NCBI GenBank assembly: GCA_030248195.1
Contig: JASAND010026777.1
Coordinates: forward strand, 1 to 64,000
Direction: 5' to 3'
Length of the DNA stretch: 64,000 nt
DNA from: Trissonchulus latispiculum
Lineage: Eukaryota > Nematoda > Enoplea > Enoplida > Ironidae
The stretch's first letter is position 1, and each line of letters begins with the position of its first letter. Positions 24,460 to 37,300 of the stretch are shown piece by piece. The notes under the pieces are model-generated. The model was not told the DNA's origin. It saw nothing but the letters and a program-made list of their open reading frames with translations, and made no database searches. Made by a program: the position numbers and the translations under genes.

Positions 24460-26250
24460 TATCATAGGGGTCGCGGCAGGGACCCCTATAATATGAGTGA
24501 AAATGGTCGAATGACCGTGTAAAACAAGGCTGCGCAGAAGCTGCGCAGATTCCTGCGCAGATCCTGCGCAGATTATGTGCGCAAAAAATTGTATATACAT
24601 GTCGAGTTTAGTATGTTCCTGAAGTTTCATCCCCGTACCACTTTCCGTTAAAAAGTTATGCCAAAAATCGCTTACGAGAGTGATGTTTTTTTCCGGTTTC
24701 TTGCTTTTGATGTCTCATAAGAGGGTTTTGTAGCTTGAATAACTACAGATAGAAAAATTTTTGCCTATGAAACCCATATATATTCTTGTAGTACAAATCA
24801 AAAATAAGAAAATAAGCTAGTTTTTATGCCTCCCGGAGCCGGAAAAAATTTTTGGCTTGGGGCCAAAGTCGGCCAAAACGCTAAAATGGCCAAAAAGTAT
24901 GCTTCAAAGGCGCCTTAATAAGTCAGATTGGGCTATATATGGGGTAATACTGACTATATGGTTAAACAGTACACATATCGGGGTCGTTCAAATGCTATAT
25001 GATTTTCCGTCTCCGTGCGTAATTTTTCGGTACTGGCCGGCCAAAGTTGGTGAATTTTGGGTTGAACTTTGAACTTAAATTTTTCGCTTATTTTGCTACA
25101 TGGGTGGCTCAAATTTTGCATACAAAGGTTTTTTGGGACGGAGAATCGATTCCCGCTATCAGTTTTGCTGCCCGAGTAACCCAAGTTGCTGGGTTGGTTC
25201 CACTTGACCGTCTGAGGGGTCAGGTCGGTAACCGCTTCCCGGAGGTCCATAGTAGGCTTTACAAAGCCTCTCCAAACTTTGTCTATAGGGGTTTTCTGGT
25301 GCGCCCAGCTCATTCCCGGTGTCCGTTTTGCCGTCTGACCCACCCATCTTGCTGTGCTGGTTCCACTTTGCCGTCTGGAGGGTCCGCTCGGTACCGACTT
25401 CCGGGAACATCATATAGGACTGTACATAGCCTCTCAAAACATTGTCTATAGGGGTTTTCTGGTCCGCCCAGCTCATTCCTGGCATCCGTTTTGCCGTCTG
25501 ACCCACCCATCTTGCTGTGCTGGTTCCACTTTGCCATCTGGAGGGTCAGGTCGGTGGGAGGTCTTGGGGTCAAAAATGAAATTTTTCAAGTGGTCAAATT
25601 TGGTACCAAATGAAAGCCCTAAGCGAGCTGAGCAACTTTTGTCATAGAATTGCATGCTCATAGTGGCTGTAGAGTGCTGTGGTGGGGTGGGGTGGGGACT
25701 TAGGCGATTTTCGGTCAAAAATGAAATTTTTCAAACGTGGTCAAATTTGGTGCCAAATGAAAGCCCTAAGCGAGCTGAGCAACTTTTTGATAGCATTGCA
25801 TGCTCAAAGTTGCTGTAGAGTGCTGTGGTGGGCAGGCGCGTAGCCAGGGGGGGGGGGCGAGGGGGGCATGCCCCCCCGAAATCGGAGACAAAAGAAAAAT
25901 TTTTAATGAGTAGCAGCAGCGCGAATAAATATTTAGAAAAATTTTCGCCTGCGGCGCTAATTTTCAGCGAAAATATCTCTAAACCTCCATATTTTGCTTG
26001 AAAATTTCCACCAACTGTTTAGTTTGCGGCAGAAATGTCAGAGCATTTTTGGCTTGCCCCCCCTCCGAAATTTTTTTCTGGCTACGCTAGTGGTGGTGGG
26101 GTGGGGTGGGGACTTAGGCGATTTTCGGTCAAAAATGAAATTTTTCAAAAGTGGTCAAATTTGGTGCCAAATGAAAGCCCTAAGCGAGCTGAGCAACTTT
26201 TGTCATAGAACTGCATGCTCAAAGTGGTTGTGGAGTGCTGTGGTTGGCTT
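24460..26250 (+). mobile_element. Hairpin-ended element C
   Basis: It begins TATCATAGGGGTC with a hairpin (arms ATAGGGGTC/GACCCCTAT) and ATAATATGAG, then has four GCGCAG repeats, a region with two and a half copies of a ~163-bp unit (about 25130-25560) and about three copies of a 150-bp unit like that of element A. A MITE at 25833 splits it. An inverted relative lies at 40230-41515. Confidence 0.7.
25833..26092. mobile_element. hAT-like MITE, 260 bp, TSD GTGGTGGG
   Basis: The ends are CAGGCGCGTAGCCAG and CTGGCTACGCTAGTG, and GTGGTGGG is exactly repeated at 25825-25832 and 26093-26100. It splits the third and last copies of the ~150-bp tandem unit of the surrounding element. Related ends occur at 41963, 27915, 28233 and 48060. 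Confidence 0.92.
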
Positions 26251-26384
26251 GCTTGCTACTGTTGAAAGATATCTATACATACCTTCAGGAGCATACATGT
26301 ATAAAATAATAGAAAACAAGAACAAAAAGTGCTCCTTCGTCGCATGTAAAATACATATGAGTCTTCGTAGGCAGGTTGTACATA

Positions 26385-26789
26385 CAGTCCCGGCTAGAAG
26401 TTGCGTACCCAGGCGCTCGCAGTATGCTCGCAATCTGGTTGCAGTTGTTTTTTGACACTTGTTATAGCTACTGGTTGTCTGATCTTTTGCCGCTAAGCTA
26501 CATTACGTATCTACGTGTGCAGAAAACTTACTGACTTATGCATAGAAAAAGTTAAGTCAAAGGTTTTTATTGAATCATGTATATAGCAAATATGAAGAAA
26601 AAGTTAAGTCAAAGGTTTTTTATTGAATCCTGTATATAGCAAACTTTCAGTCTACACGTTCGTAGCTCTTGTTAAAAGACAAACTGTCCATGAAAAATTA
26701 ATGGCAAAAACCACACTGCAAAAAAGTAGAAACGCGAGCAGGTCGCGAGCCAATCTCGGCTAGAATGCTGTAACTTCTAGCCAGGACTG
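26385..26789. mobile_element. Tc1/mariner-like MITE, 405 bp, TA target duplication
   Basis: The ends are CAGTCCCGGCTAGAAGTT and AACTTCTAGCCAGGACTG, flanked by TA on both sides (26383-26384 and 26790-26791). It sits inside the left arm of the 26.3-30.2 kb foldback and so is younger than it. Confidence 0.8.
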
Positions 26790-26971
26790 TAAGCAAAAAC
26801 TAGCCTGTAAAATACATATGAGTTCTGTAGGAAGGTTGTAAATTAAGGAAAACAAGTTGCAACCGCTTAACATATGAGCCTGTCCTACAACGAGGCTCAT
26901 ATTGGCGTCACAGTGCATTCCACATTAAAACCTCATTAAAGAACCTCAGCTTCATCCTCATTACGGAAAAA

Positions 26972-28735
26972 CAGGGTTCATGCGGACTTTTCAGTTTCAA
27001 TTTCCAGGTTTTTCCAGGTTTTTCAAGGTTTTCAGCGGTAATTTTCCAGGTTTTGTACTATTAAATTTTGATCAAGTTAGTGTAAATTTGGAGCATTTTG
27101 GGGGTATATATCAGGTTCTTAAAACCAGCGATGCACTGGACCAAAGCACTACTACAAGGCCCCTGTCCCGATATAATTAAAGTAATGGTAAATCTGGGCT
27201 GGCTTTTTCCGGAAAATGCGAAAAACCAGTTTTTTCGGCTTTTCAGTTTTTTCGATAATGCCAATGATATTAAATTGCTTCTGGAGCGCTAAAAAGTCAA
27301 ATTTTAACGAATTAAAGCGTTAAACAGTATTTTAAAGCTACAAATAAAAATCTAGCTAGATCGCTTCCAAGAATTTTAGAATTTTTAAATTTTTCAAATA
27401 TAATTTCGAAAATTTTCAAAACATTTTCAATAGTTTCGCAAAATTCTCAAATATTTGAACTAACTGGGTTTTCCGGTGCCCATCGTGCGGTAACTATTGG
27501 TATTTTCAATCAAACTTTTGGCAATATGAAGTTAAAATTTAAATCGTAACAAAATCTGTAATTTGTTAAAATCCGAAAAAAGTAGTGTTAAAGTGTTAAA
27601 AATCTACACAAATCTAGCATTAAAAAGCGTAAAAAACCAACCTCTTTAAAAGTCTGAAAACAACATAATGACGGACGAATGTAAAATTTTTTTAATATTT
27701 TTGCTTTTTTGCAACTTATACATTCCTATTACCTATTTTTAATTTCGACTGCGTAAATTTACAAAAATCGCTACTTCGCTTTATAAACGCAAGAAAATGC
27801 ACTTAGGGTAAATTAAGCAACAATGAAGTAAACTTCGCGCCGAAGGCGCGAAAATATTTGAAACTTAATGGGGCCGCTGCCCCCTACGCCCCCCCTAAGT
27901 GCGCCCCTGTGCAGGGGCACTAGCGTAGCGAGAAAAAATTTTCGAGGGGGAATGCAAAAATTGTCCAGGGGTCTGGGAGGCTGAACCCCCCAAAAGCTGA
28001 GAAATTTTTCTATTGTGACCTTAGCGGAGTTTCTACAGAGCATTCTTTGAAATTAAAAATACATAAGGCCCTATCCCCTATCATGTGTTGATGCACCTAA
28101 GTTATATATATTCGACGAAGGCGCGAAAACTTTTTGAAAAATGGGTTTTTCCATAATATGGCACGGAAACAATTTCTGGGAGGGTTCACAATTTCGGAGG
28201 GACTTCCCCCAATTCCCCCCCCCCCCGGCTACGCGCCTGCATTTTTAAGCTCGACTGAGTAAATGCGTAGAATTTACGCAAAAAATCGTGCAACCAACGA
28301 CGGGAATTTTGGGTGGGTGAAGAGCCCCACAAAAGCAGAAGAATTTCCAAAAGCAGGACCTCCTGGATAAATTTTCAGTATAATTTTCCATAATCGTAAT
28401 TATTGTTAATGTTCGCCTTTATGTAGGGTAAAGTTTTCAGTTTTCTGTGTTATGGAAATAAAAATTTAAAATAAAAAGGTTTAAGGAAAGGCGTATTGCT
28501 AAAAACACACAATACCATGCCAAGTAGAAAACTATGTACAGACCATGGGTGAAAACCTGAAAAACAAAATCAGAATTCGGGCAATTTCTTCAATTTCAAT
28601 GGTAAATATGAGAAATTTGGTGAAATTTTACAATCAATGAGCAAATTCCAGGTTTTTCCAGGTTTTTCCAGGTGTTTACCCAAATTCCAGGTTTTTCCAG
28701 GTATTTCCAGGTTTTTCCAGGTCGCATGAACCCTG
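26972..28735. mobile_element. Inverted-repeat element with CCAGGTTTTT subterminal repeats, 1.76 kb
   Basis: The ends are CAGGGTTCATGCG and CGCATGAACCCTG, with GAAAAA repeated on both flanks (26966-26971 and 28736-28741). Just inside each end the phrase TTCCAGGTTTTTCCAGG repeats several times, in inverted orientation at the two ends. The interior is non-coding and contains remnants of other G-rich elements (27830-28230). Confidence 0.75.
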
Positions 28736-29106
28736 GAAAAATGAATAGACGTTGTGGCCCAGAAGAAATGGACTGAAGTGAACTACGACTGCTCAAGCTG
28801 AACTGTACATGCAACCTGATGTTTCCTGAAACACTATGGCACACCTCTAATGCATTCTCGAAACACTTTCACATTATACACACTCAGAATGCGTTCCCAC
28901 TTGGCTGTGAGTCAGAGCGCCTCATGGCGTACCGTATTGAGCATATGCACACTATAATGACTGATCAACATTATATGAAGGATAATTTGTAATGAAAAGC
29001 TTTATGCAGTATGTATTTATATAAAAGTAAAATATATATCTGCAAATTATTCGTATAATGACATACGCCAATATGAGCCTCGTTGTAGGACAGGCTCATA
29101 TGTTAA

Positions 29107-30087
29107 GGTGGTGATTCCTTTTGGGCACATATTGTTGGTTGACGGCTCAAACCAAGATGAAATTTGATTAAACTTTCCAAAATAAGTTCATTTCGTGTTC
29201 TAACACCCTCCGCGCAATCCCGCTTCAAAATTTCGAGATTTCCGTTCAGGACGGTTTTCGCCAATTTCTGACAGTTGAGCAGCAACTGCATAGCTATGAC
29301 TATATTCATTTGAAAGATCTCGTTGAGCTGTACATTTTTGCGTTTGGAAGCAACTTTCTAGCTCTTCTCTAGTGTGAGATATAGCCGATTTTCTTATTCT
29401 GGCGTTGAAAACTTGTCATTTTTGCAGAAATCAAATAATCCACGATTTCTTGAGCTACGCAAGCCGTAAAATTAAACTAAGGGTGTCAATTTGAAGGTCT
29501 CGTCGAGGCCGATTATCTGAGGCATGATAATCTTCCAACTCCTATCCCGTGAGCTGCTATCATAAAAAATGTAGTTTTTGCAAAACCATGACCAAATTTT
29601 TCCAGCGATTGTGGAGCATTTACTATGCAAGCTAGAGAATTGCCACTTACTAGACGTGTTTTACACAAAAATACCCAGGGACCCTTTTTTAGTTGCCCCG
29701 ATTGCTGCTTTCTAGCTAAAGTGGCTGCTTGCTAAAGTTGCGAAAAGTAGGCAAAATCCAGGTTGCGCAAACATTTTAGCTTATTTCTTCATAACGAAGA
29801 GTGATTTCATGATAATTAAAAAAGGGTCCCCAGCTATTTGTTAGTGGAATCGAACGATGTAGCCGATGCCTCACGAAAAAATTTTCTTTAGTCTGCATTT
29901 TATCTGGAAAATTAAAGAACTTCGAAAATCCAGAAAAATAGTTTCCAAAAACTGAAACTGGTTTCATTACATTTATTAGAAAGAGAAAATGTGAAGCTCC
30001 ATTCTGATATAAAAATGGCTTCTTAACTCCAAGTAATGAATGAGCAATAAGGGTTCAAAGTTGATGTCTCCAAAAGGAATCACCACC
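29107..30087. mobile_element. piggyBac-like nonautonomous element, 981 bp, TTAA target duplication
   Basis: The ends are GGTGGTGATTCCTTTTGG and CCAAAAGGAATCACCACC, flanked by TTAA at 29103-29106 and 30088-30091. Removing the element and one TTAA restores the foldback arm, as shown by the opposite arm at about 26860. No transposase is present. A TTAA target is typical of piggyBac-type elements, but other superfamilies also use it. Confidence 0.82.
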
Positions 30088-30178
30088 TTAAGCGGTTGCA
30101 ACTTGTTTTCCTTAATTTACAACCTTCCTACGGAACTTATATGTATTTTACATGCGACGAAGGAGCACTTTTTGTTCT

Positions 30179-30215
<37 letters not shown>

Positions 30216-30219
<4 letters not shown>

Positions 30220-30745
30220 CTCAGCTATAATTTCCTTTTCGTGTTCTCTGTATCCACAAGCCAAAACTTCATAATTTAGGACTGTCCAAAAGACGTAAAT
30301 CCACAACACCTTTCAAGCGGATTTCGCGACAACTTCGCGAAATGTCGCAGAACATCGCGTAAATTACGCGACATTTCGCGAAGAGAAAATTTTGAGCCAA
30401 AGCTACAATTTAGAATTTACCGAGAGTTTTGGTAGATATGGAGAAAACCCCTCATATTAGCTAACAAAAACATTAGCTAGCGAACTTCGCGAAGTGTTTC
30501 GCGAAATTCGCGAGGAGTTTTCGCGAAGTGGAAGAAATTTCGCGAAATGCTTTCGCGAAATCTTGGGAAATTTCGCGAAGTTACGCGAACTTCGCATGCG
30601 ACTTCGCGAAATTCATATTTTCGTACGACATGTCGCGAAAAATCTACACGAATGTCGCAAAGCCTTCGCGAATTTCGCGTGCGCTCGCGACATTTCGCCA
30701 GATTTGGGACTTCGCTTCAAACGCACTTTGAAATGAGCTGTACTG
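30216..30745 (-). mobile_element. TCGCGA-rich element, copy 2
   Basis: This is an inverted copy of 23256-23792 over its whole length with a few percent difference. Its left side abuts a (TA)n run (30182-30217) that joins the 3.9-kb foldback. Confidence 0.8.
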
Positions 30746-30913
30746 TATTTGCCCACGGTACGTAACAGTATACTCAACTCAAACCGATCCAAATCCAAAC
30801 GAAGAAAAAGTTGGAGGCTTGCTTCCCTATTTATGCCCCCCCCCCCTGACTATACTACCAAAACTAAAATAGACATGAAATAGCAGTTGTGGTTAGGGCC
30901 ACAATTATCATTA

Positions 30914-31283
30914 CCGTATTATGCCAAACAGTGGCCCACCCAATAAAATGCCCATGGGCGTTTTTTCGGGGGGTGGGCGCTTTTTTGGATTTCTCAATGC
31001 TCACTTGCATGCCCTGAAAAACTAAAAGTTCGTGAACAAAGTTGTGGCTGATTAAGCTATTTCAAAGCTTAGAATCAATTGTGTTCGTTGGATTGACATG
31101 TAAACAACTGACACTTCCCGAGCACTCTGCCGTCCGCAAAACTTTATCGAATTTATCGAATATTGGCTAAGAATAAATTATATGACTGTTTCCAAAAAGT
31201 AGCCCATTGGCGTTAACAAAAATCAATTACGAAATTGCCGATTCCGAAAAAACGCCCGTGGGCCACTGATTGGCATAATACGG
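30914..31283. mobile_element. TA-flanked MITE, 370 bp
   Basis: The ends are CCGTATTATGCCAA and TTGGCATAATACGG, and the inverted similarity continues through CAGTGGCCCAC. TA flanks both sides (30912-30913 and 31284-31285). It ends 75 bp from the last visible FBXW9 exon. Confidence 0.85.
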
Positions 31284-31359
31284 TAGCTGTTTTGGATAAT
31301 GTGCCACTTCTCTTGCAAATAAGATCAATAATTAAGGCTGACCATTGAAACTTTCTTAC

Positions 31360-34300
31360 AAGCACACGTTTTAAAGTTTTGCCCATACGGCGATCACTAC
31401 AAACTACAGCGGAATCTTCGCCAGCGCTGAAAATGAAATTGTCCTGCACAGCAAGATCCAAAACGCCGCCACGCACATGGGGCTAAAAAAAAGACCAATA
31501 CAAAATAGATAAAATGCATTTTAATAACAGGGCCAAGGACTGCTATAAAGAAGTTTTGGCATTTCAGTGTCTTTACTGGGTTTACTTTACTGTGGGGGGG
31601 GGGGGGGCCCCGGGGGCCCCCCCACTTTTGGGGGTCCCCCCCGACAGGGTATTTTTCACAGGTGGGGGGGGGAAGGCGAGGGGGCCCCCCCCCCCCCGAA
31701 AATGACCTTCGCCCCCCCCCGAAAATGCCTTCCCCCCCCCGAAATCGCCCCCCTCCCGGGATTTTTGCTTCCCCCCCCCCCCCCCGGGATTTTTTGGAGG
31801 CCCAAATTTTTGCCAAAAACCGTAGGCCAATTTTCAAAAATTTTCCGTCTTCTCCGGAGATTTTGTCGTAAAAATAGCTTTTTTTAGCTTAAATCCTTTG
31901 ACATTTTTGAGAACTTTTTTTGCGTTTCACCATGCAAAATACGCCAAAAAATACTCATTTTTTAGCTCCATTTTGCGAAAAAATCTTCCCCCCCCCCCGA
32001 AAATTTCTTCCCCCCCCCCGGGAAGCCCCCCCCCCCCGAAAAAAAAACCTAAAAAATACCCCTGCCCCCACTCGCCCTCTTCCCCCCCACCACTCCGCCC
32101 CCCACCCCCACTTTTTTTGGGCTTCCCCCCCACTCACCCTATAGGTGCCCAGAAAATGCCAAATTTTTTTAGGATTTTTTTGGTCAAAAATTTCCAATTT
32201 TTTCTCCCCCCCCCCCTTTTCGACCTTCCCCCCACACTAGTGAGCCCCCCCCCACTTTTTTCGCCTAAAGTAAACCTTTATACACAGTAAGTCTTTATAC
32301 ACAAGTTCAACCAACAAAACCGAAACGTGAAGAGAAAGCTGTCTGTGCAAGCCCAAAATGTTATTACAGAAATTTCATAAAGGGGAATATACATGGTGAA
32401 AATTTTCAGTCTGACTACAGTTATATAACAGAAATCTGAAGCTTGAGTCATGGGCCTTAAAGTACCACTGTTTCGAAACCGTAATTAATACGTACCCTTA
32501 GAGTTGCCAGTACCCGATCGTCAGCTCTACGATCATAAATTGCCACAGTGCTAGCGAATGTTGACGCAAAGACGCAGTCCTGCTCCATCACAAGACCTAA
32601 TATAGGAGATTGAGAACTAAAACCGACAATATAACAATTCCACCAAACTATGTATCAAAAGATGATGAGATTATCAAATCAATGATATAAACTAGGTATT
32701 GTCTAAGAGGGACAGATACATTTCTAATTCTAACATTATATATTCGTTAAAACTTTCAACAATTTTAAGATGTTTTGGTTAGGACTAAGCAGGGATTAAT
32801 TTGTTTATAGTAATATAGTTCAATTTTTGCCTTCTCCCCCGACAATTCCGGGGGGGAGGTCGGAAAAACAGCAACCCCCCGGGTGTGTCCATGTTTGCCC
32901 CCCCGTCTTTTCAAAATCCCGGGTGCGCTCCTGCGCCTATACCTTTCTCAATTCTATAAAATACCATTTATTCTCAGCTAACATATACACAACGAGTCAA
33001 CCAATTATAATACATACCTGATTGTTTTCACTCGATTCAGGGAAGATTCAGTTATAGACCAAAATGACATGCTACAGTCAAAGGAACCAGTGGCTACACA
33101 AATGTCATGACTTGCAATGCGCCAGATCCATCCCTAAAAACCAAAATGAGGGGACCAACGTGGTCTAAAAGCGTCACCAATAGGTACAGTAAGCGACGAA
33201 CGACATTAGCCTATTGTCAACATAGAGTGGTATAATTAACTAAACTAAAAAGTGTTCAAAACATTAGCTTTACCAACAAAATTGATAATTCATATATCGT
33301 ATAGGCAATATCATGGGCAAAAATACGTACAAACGTACTTTGTGAGCTTGTCTAACATTGACAACTGGATCACGCGGTTCTATATCACAACAACCAATGC
33401 TTTCCCGTACGACACCGTCTCCAAATTCACTACAAGCCAGTTCTTTCAGATTCCAAACACAAAGACTGGCATCCCGACTTCCGGAAATACAAAATTCGCC
33501 AGACTAAAATACGCAATAACATAATGTAGTACAGACAGGTGCGCACCCAGAATTTCGGAAAGGGAGGGTATTGAACAGACACCATGTTTGACATGACAGC
33601 AAGACAATAATTGGTGAAGGCTACCACCGTAAGGAAAGGCATGTGAAAAATAATTTGGTGAATTACGGGATTTGATGCGTAAGGAGAAACGCAAGAAAAA
33701 ACCAACCTAGAAACTAGGTCTGAAAAATGAAAATTTTCAAAGTTCATTTTCAATTACTAGAGATAGAGGATCGGCCTTTTCTTGTCACGGGAGCTCATAA
33801 TTTTGGGTCGCACTTTAGTTATTTGAGACCCAAAACTTAACAGCTCCTTAACGTAACTTAAGCTTCGCGTCCTGGACTCAATAGTACTGCCGATTCTACT
33901 ATACGCCAGTGAGACCTGAGCGGTGAAACAACAGGACATATTGAGAATGGGTGTATTTGAGAGGTCCTGCCTAGCCTAAGATCAATTCTTGGCGTTAGAC
34001 TACGTGACACAATACGTAACTGTGATCTACGCTCACTGCCTTAATAGAATCCCAATCGACTCCAAAATTCTATCTTCACGACTACGGTGGCTGAGTCATA
34101 CATCCCGAATGACCCCATCTATACTGTTTTCCCCGGTCCCCTTGGGTTGGAGGAAACCACCTGGCCAGAGGGCATTGTCGCGGCGAAAAGTAGTGGATCA
34201 GGATCTGGCTGCTGCCTTTACCCCATACAGGCATGCTAGGTACCCTTGGGTGGAGGAGGGTTATAGAAAATGCTGGATTGGAAACGGAGCCCTTCATGTT

Positions 34301-37300
34301 GCAGATCCTGCGATGACGAAGGCCCAAGTACAAGTAAGTACAAGCTCCCGTGGCAAGAAAAAGTCAGTCACATGTACACCCTAGAAATGAAACGACGCCG
34401 CGAAGAACATAGAGATTGAAAATAAGAGATCATTTTCAAGTTTGACATCATTTGTAAGGTCTTGGCGGGGCCAGGACATTTCGAAAATTCAACTGTTAAA
34501 CTTTTTAATTCCGTGCTAGATTTATAGTACCAACACTAATTTTGGACTTTTTGGACTAACCTCCACTAGCTATAATGTAAGGGTGCCCAGAATTTGCCAA
34601 ATTTTAAGGTTGCTGAAAGCTTTCAAACAACATTCTCCGGCTGCGCCAGAATTTTTTGATCCCCTCTATTTTGGAATAAAAACTTGATTTTTGAGCTTCG
34701 TTATAGCTATACGTTAAAAACATGCCACTGTTACTGCATTTTTAGCATTTCTAGCTATTTGACTTCCCTCCCCCACCTTTCTGGTTTAGACAAAACACAG
34801 TTACGCATGTGGGGCTCTCCGAGCTCTCCCATGATATATATATAAATGTTGCTAAAAAGGAGAACATAAACCGTGAAAGACAAACCTGAATTAATTGAAC
34901 GGCATCAACGGCAGCATAATGAGTCCCACATAGGACAGCTGGCTTACTCAGCACAGTGGAACTCCAAAGACGCTTGCATCGCTCAAACTGAGAGCAGTAG
35001 CGAGGCCAACTGAAATCTTCCCAAGCGACTGAAACAAAGCAACTGAACTGCTAAAGGGTTGAGGTTAAAAGAGCATAAATATACGTACGCAAGTAGTCGC
35101 CGATGTGCTGGCACTAAGCTTCGAGTTCTCGGAATTCACGAAAATCTTCCAAACTAAAGTGAAATCCGGAATACGTGAAATCTGGGATTTAGGTGCATTT
35201 TCAGACATTGGTTCTATTACAAGATTTGTTTAGCTCCTCAAGAGTTTTCGAATAATACCCATATTGTTGGTATTGGAGAAAATTTTTAAAATCCGGAAAG
35301 TCCGGTTTTCGCGAATTCCGGGAATTGAGTGCATTAAGAGTCCATTCTATTACAAAAGTTGTTCAGCGCGATAAGAGCTTTCGGATGATACCCATCTTGT
35401 GGATATATATTTGAGAAAATTTTCAAAATCCGGCAATTTTGAAAACCGGGAATTTGATGCATTTTCGTGAAAAACTTCTAAAAGCAAAAATATGCAGCGG
35501 GACCAGCTCTATTTGATCGTGGAAACAAAATTTAGATTGCCACAAAGTCCAGTAGCGTAGGTACAAAAAAATTTCAGGGGGGGCGGTTTTGTCCGAGGAC
35601 TTTTGGGGGGGGGGGTAAAATTTTCCCGTTTTGCGTAACATGCACACTGTGTATTACACTGCAAGTTGTCCTATTAATTCAAGTCTTCTGTGGTACAGGT
35701 TTTCGACTGGTTACAACTGAAAGCGAAATGGTAAGTCCCAAACAGAGCAGAAGCCCCCCAGAAGTTGAGAAAAATTTTTAAATTTCGCCATTAAACGCTA
35801 CTGAAACATTTAATTCTTTATAAACGATTTATCAATTGATTAACAAACAACATTTTGTACCTTTATTTGCTATTTTCTACGTTTACTGTCTTGTCCGAAA
35901 ACTGAAACTTATTAGGATGCTCCCATTAAAGAACTGCGTATTCTGATCATATCAACCAATTATGTCAAGGCTGATGATGTTGGGAATAAGGCAAATAACA
36001 GCAAAACTGCAAAGCAACTTATATATACACACATTTGTTAGCATGTTTAATGAAAAATAATATTTTTGATAATCGACATGACCAAAATTCGCGCCGGAGG
36101 CGCGAAAATTTTTTAATGGTGTGGAAAATGCATCAATATTGAGCTAATTTAAGCATTAATGTAATGTTAATTAATGTAATGTTAATTTGCGCATGTTTCT
36201 GATAAAGTTAAACGCCCGCGCTCCGCGCGGCGTAAATTTTTCTTTTGCCCAATTTTTTCAGGGGGGCAAAGCCATTATTTCGGGGAGGGCGGCCGTCCCC
36301 CCCGCCCCCCCCCGTATCTACGCTAGTGCCACAAACATTGGTCGAAAACTGATTGCCATAAACATTGGTCGAAAACTAAAAACTTTAGATTTTCCGGGAA
36401 TGAAATCCGGAGGATTCTAAAAATATATACCTTGTTGGGGTTTACTCCAGGGGCGGTTCCAGTTGGGGGGGGGGGCGGGGGGGGGGCGGCCGCCCCCGTT
36501 CCCGATTCGAAGGTAGGAAAAATTAGGGAGAGAAAGAGGAAAAAGGGCAAAAATCCAAAAAATTTTGAGCCTCCGGCGCAAATTTTCTGCTTTTTAGCCG
36601 CATAGTTAGTGCATTTTTTAAGAAAAAGCTTAATATGCATCCGATTTTTCGCAGAAAATTTCCATTTTTGCCTAAAAATGTCAAGAATTTTAAAAAATTT
36701 TCTCAGTTCTCTAGAATGAAAAGAATTAAAGATCCGAAGACAGATTTTATTGCAAAAACAAAAAACTTCTTCAACTTCTGGGGCTCCGCCCCAGACCCCC
36801 CGACGAAAAAATTTGACCGCCCCCCCCCGTCACGAAATCCTGGATCCGCCAGTGGTTTACTCCAATGGTTAATCTGCTATAAACGGACAAAGTTTGTACA
36901 CACATTTTTGGTCGTACTATAATATACGTATAGTAAAATATGAAAACATTTGGATCACTAAGTAATCGCCAAGCCAGTCAAACGTGTTTGAGGTATATAT
37001 ATTTTGGAAGAGACCGAGAAAAAGTTTTAAAATGTATATATATATATGTTAGAAAGCGCCGCAGGCAAAACCTTAGTTTTTGTTCCTGCGTTCCTTTCTT
37101 GGGATTAATTTTCCTTACCTCCGAATCCTGACGGGGCATGCGGCCGCATGCCCCACATGCCCCCTGGCTGCGCCCCTGGGCGCGACTACCCAAAAGTTGT
37201 AGGGGAAAGTTGAAAAAACTGCTTGGGGCCCTTATAAAAAACCATATATACACCTATGGACAGTAGCGTAGGTACAAAACTTACTTTTCAGGGGGGCGGT

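Larger units (their letters stand above)
26316..30181. mobile_element. Foldback element of the ACAAG/AATATGAG family, 3.9 kb with nested elements
   Basis: The left arm is 26316-26910 and the right arm 29068-30181. They share ACAAGAACAAAAAGTGCTCC termini, an ACAAG-N14-CATATGAG unit and the inner GAGCC...GGCTC hairpin. The left arm is broken by a TA-flanked insert (26385-26789) and the right arm by a TTAA-flanked insert (29107-30087). A further element (26972-28735) occupies the middle. A (TA)n run adjoins its right end. Confidence 0.83.
35135..36920. mobile_element. Partial copy of the 19.7-21.5 kb palindromic element, carrying two nested insertions
   Basis: The centre and right arm of the palindromic element recur at about 35135-35549, 36329-36447 and 36855-36920, split by insertions at 35550-36328 and 36448-36854. 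Its centre has no LTR, so it shows what the empty site looked like. The left arm is missing. Confidence 0.75.

Noticed and set aside
25047..25647. Overlapping frames at 25-25.6 kb and 40.3-40.9 kb with repeated GSDGKTDTGNELGAPENPY
   Set aside because: They span tandem ~163-bp units in an element and its inverted relative, and the peptide repeats follow the DNA period.
32498..32608. FBXW9 exon 5 starting at the nearer TTAG|GTCTTG acceptor
   Set aside because: It gives the wrong phase after exon 4. The acceptor at 32617-32618 (GTTTTAG|TTCTC) restores the frame and adds SSQSPI, which fits the blade start.
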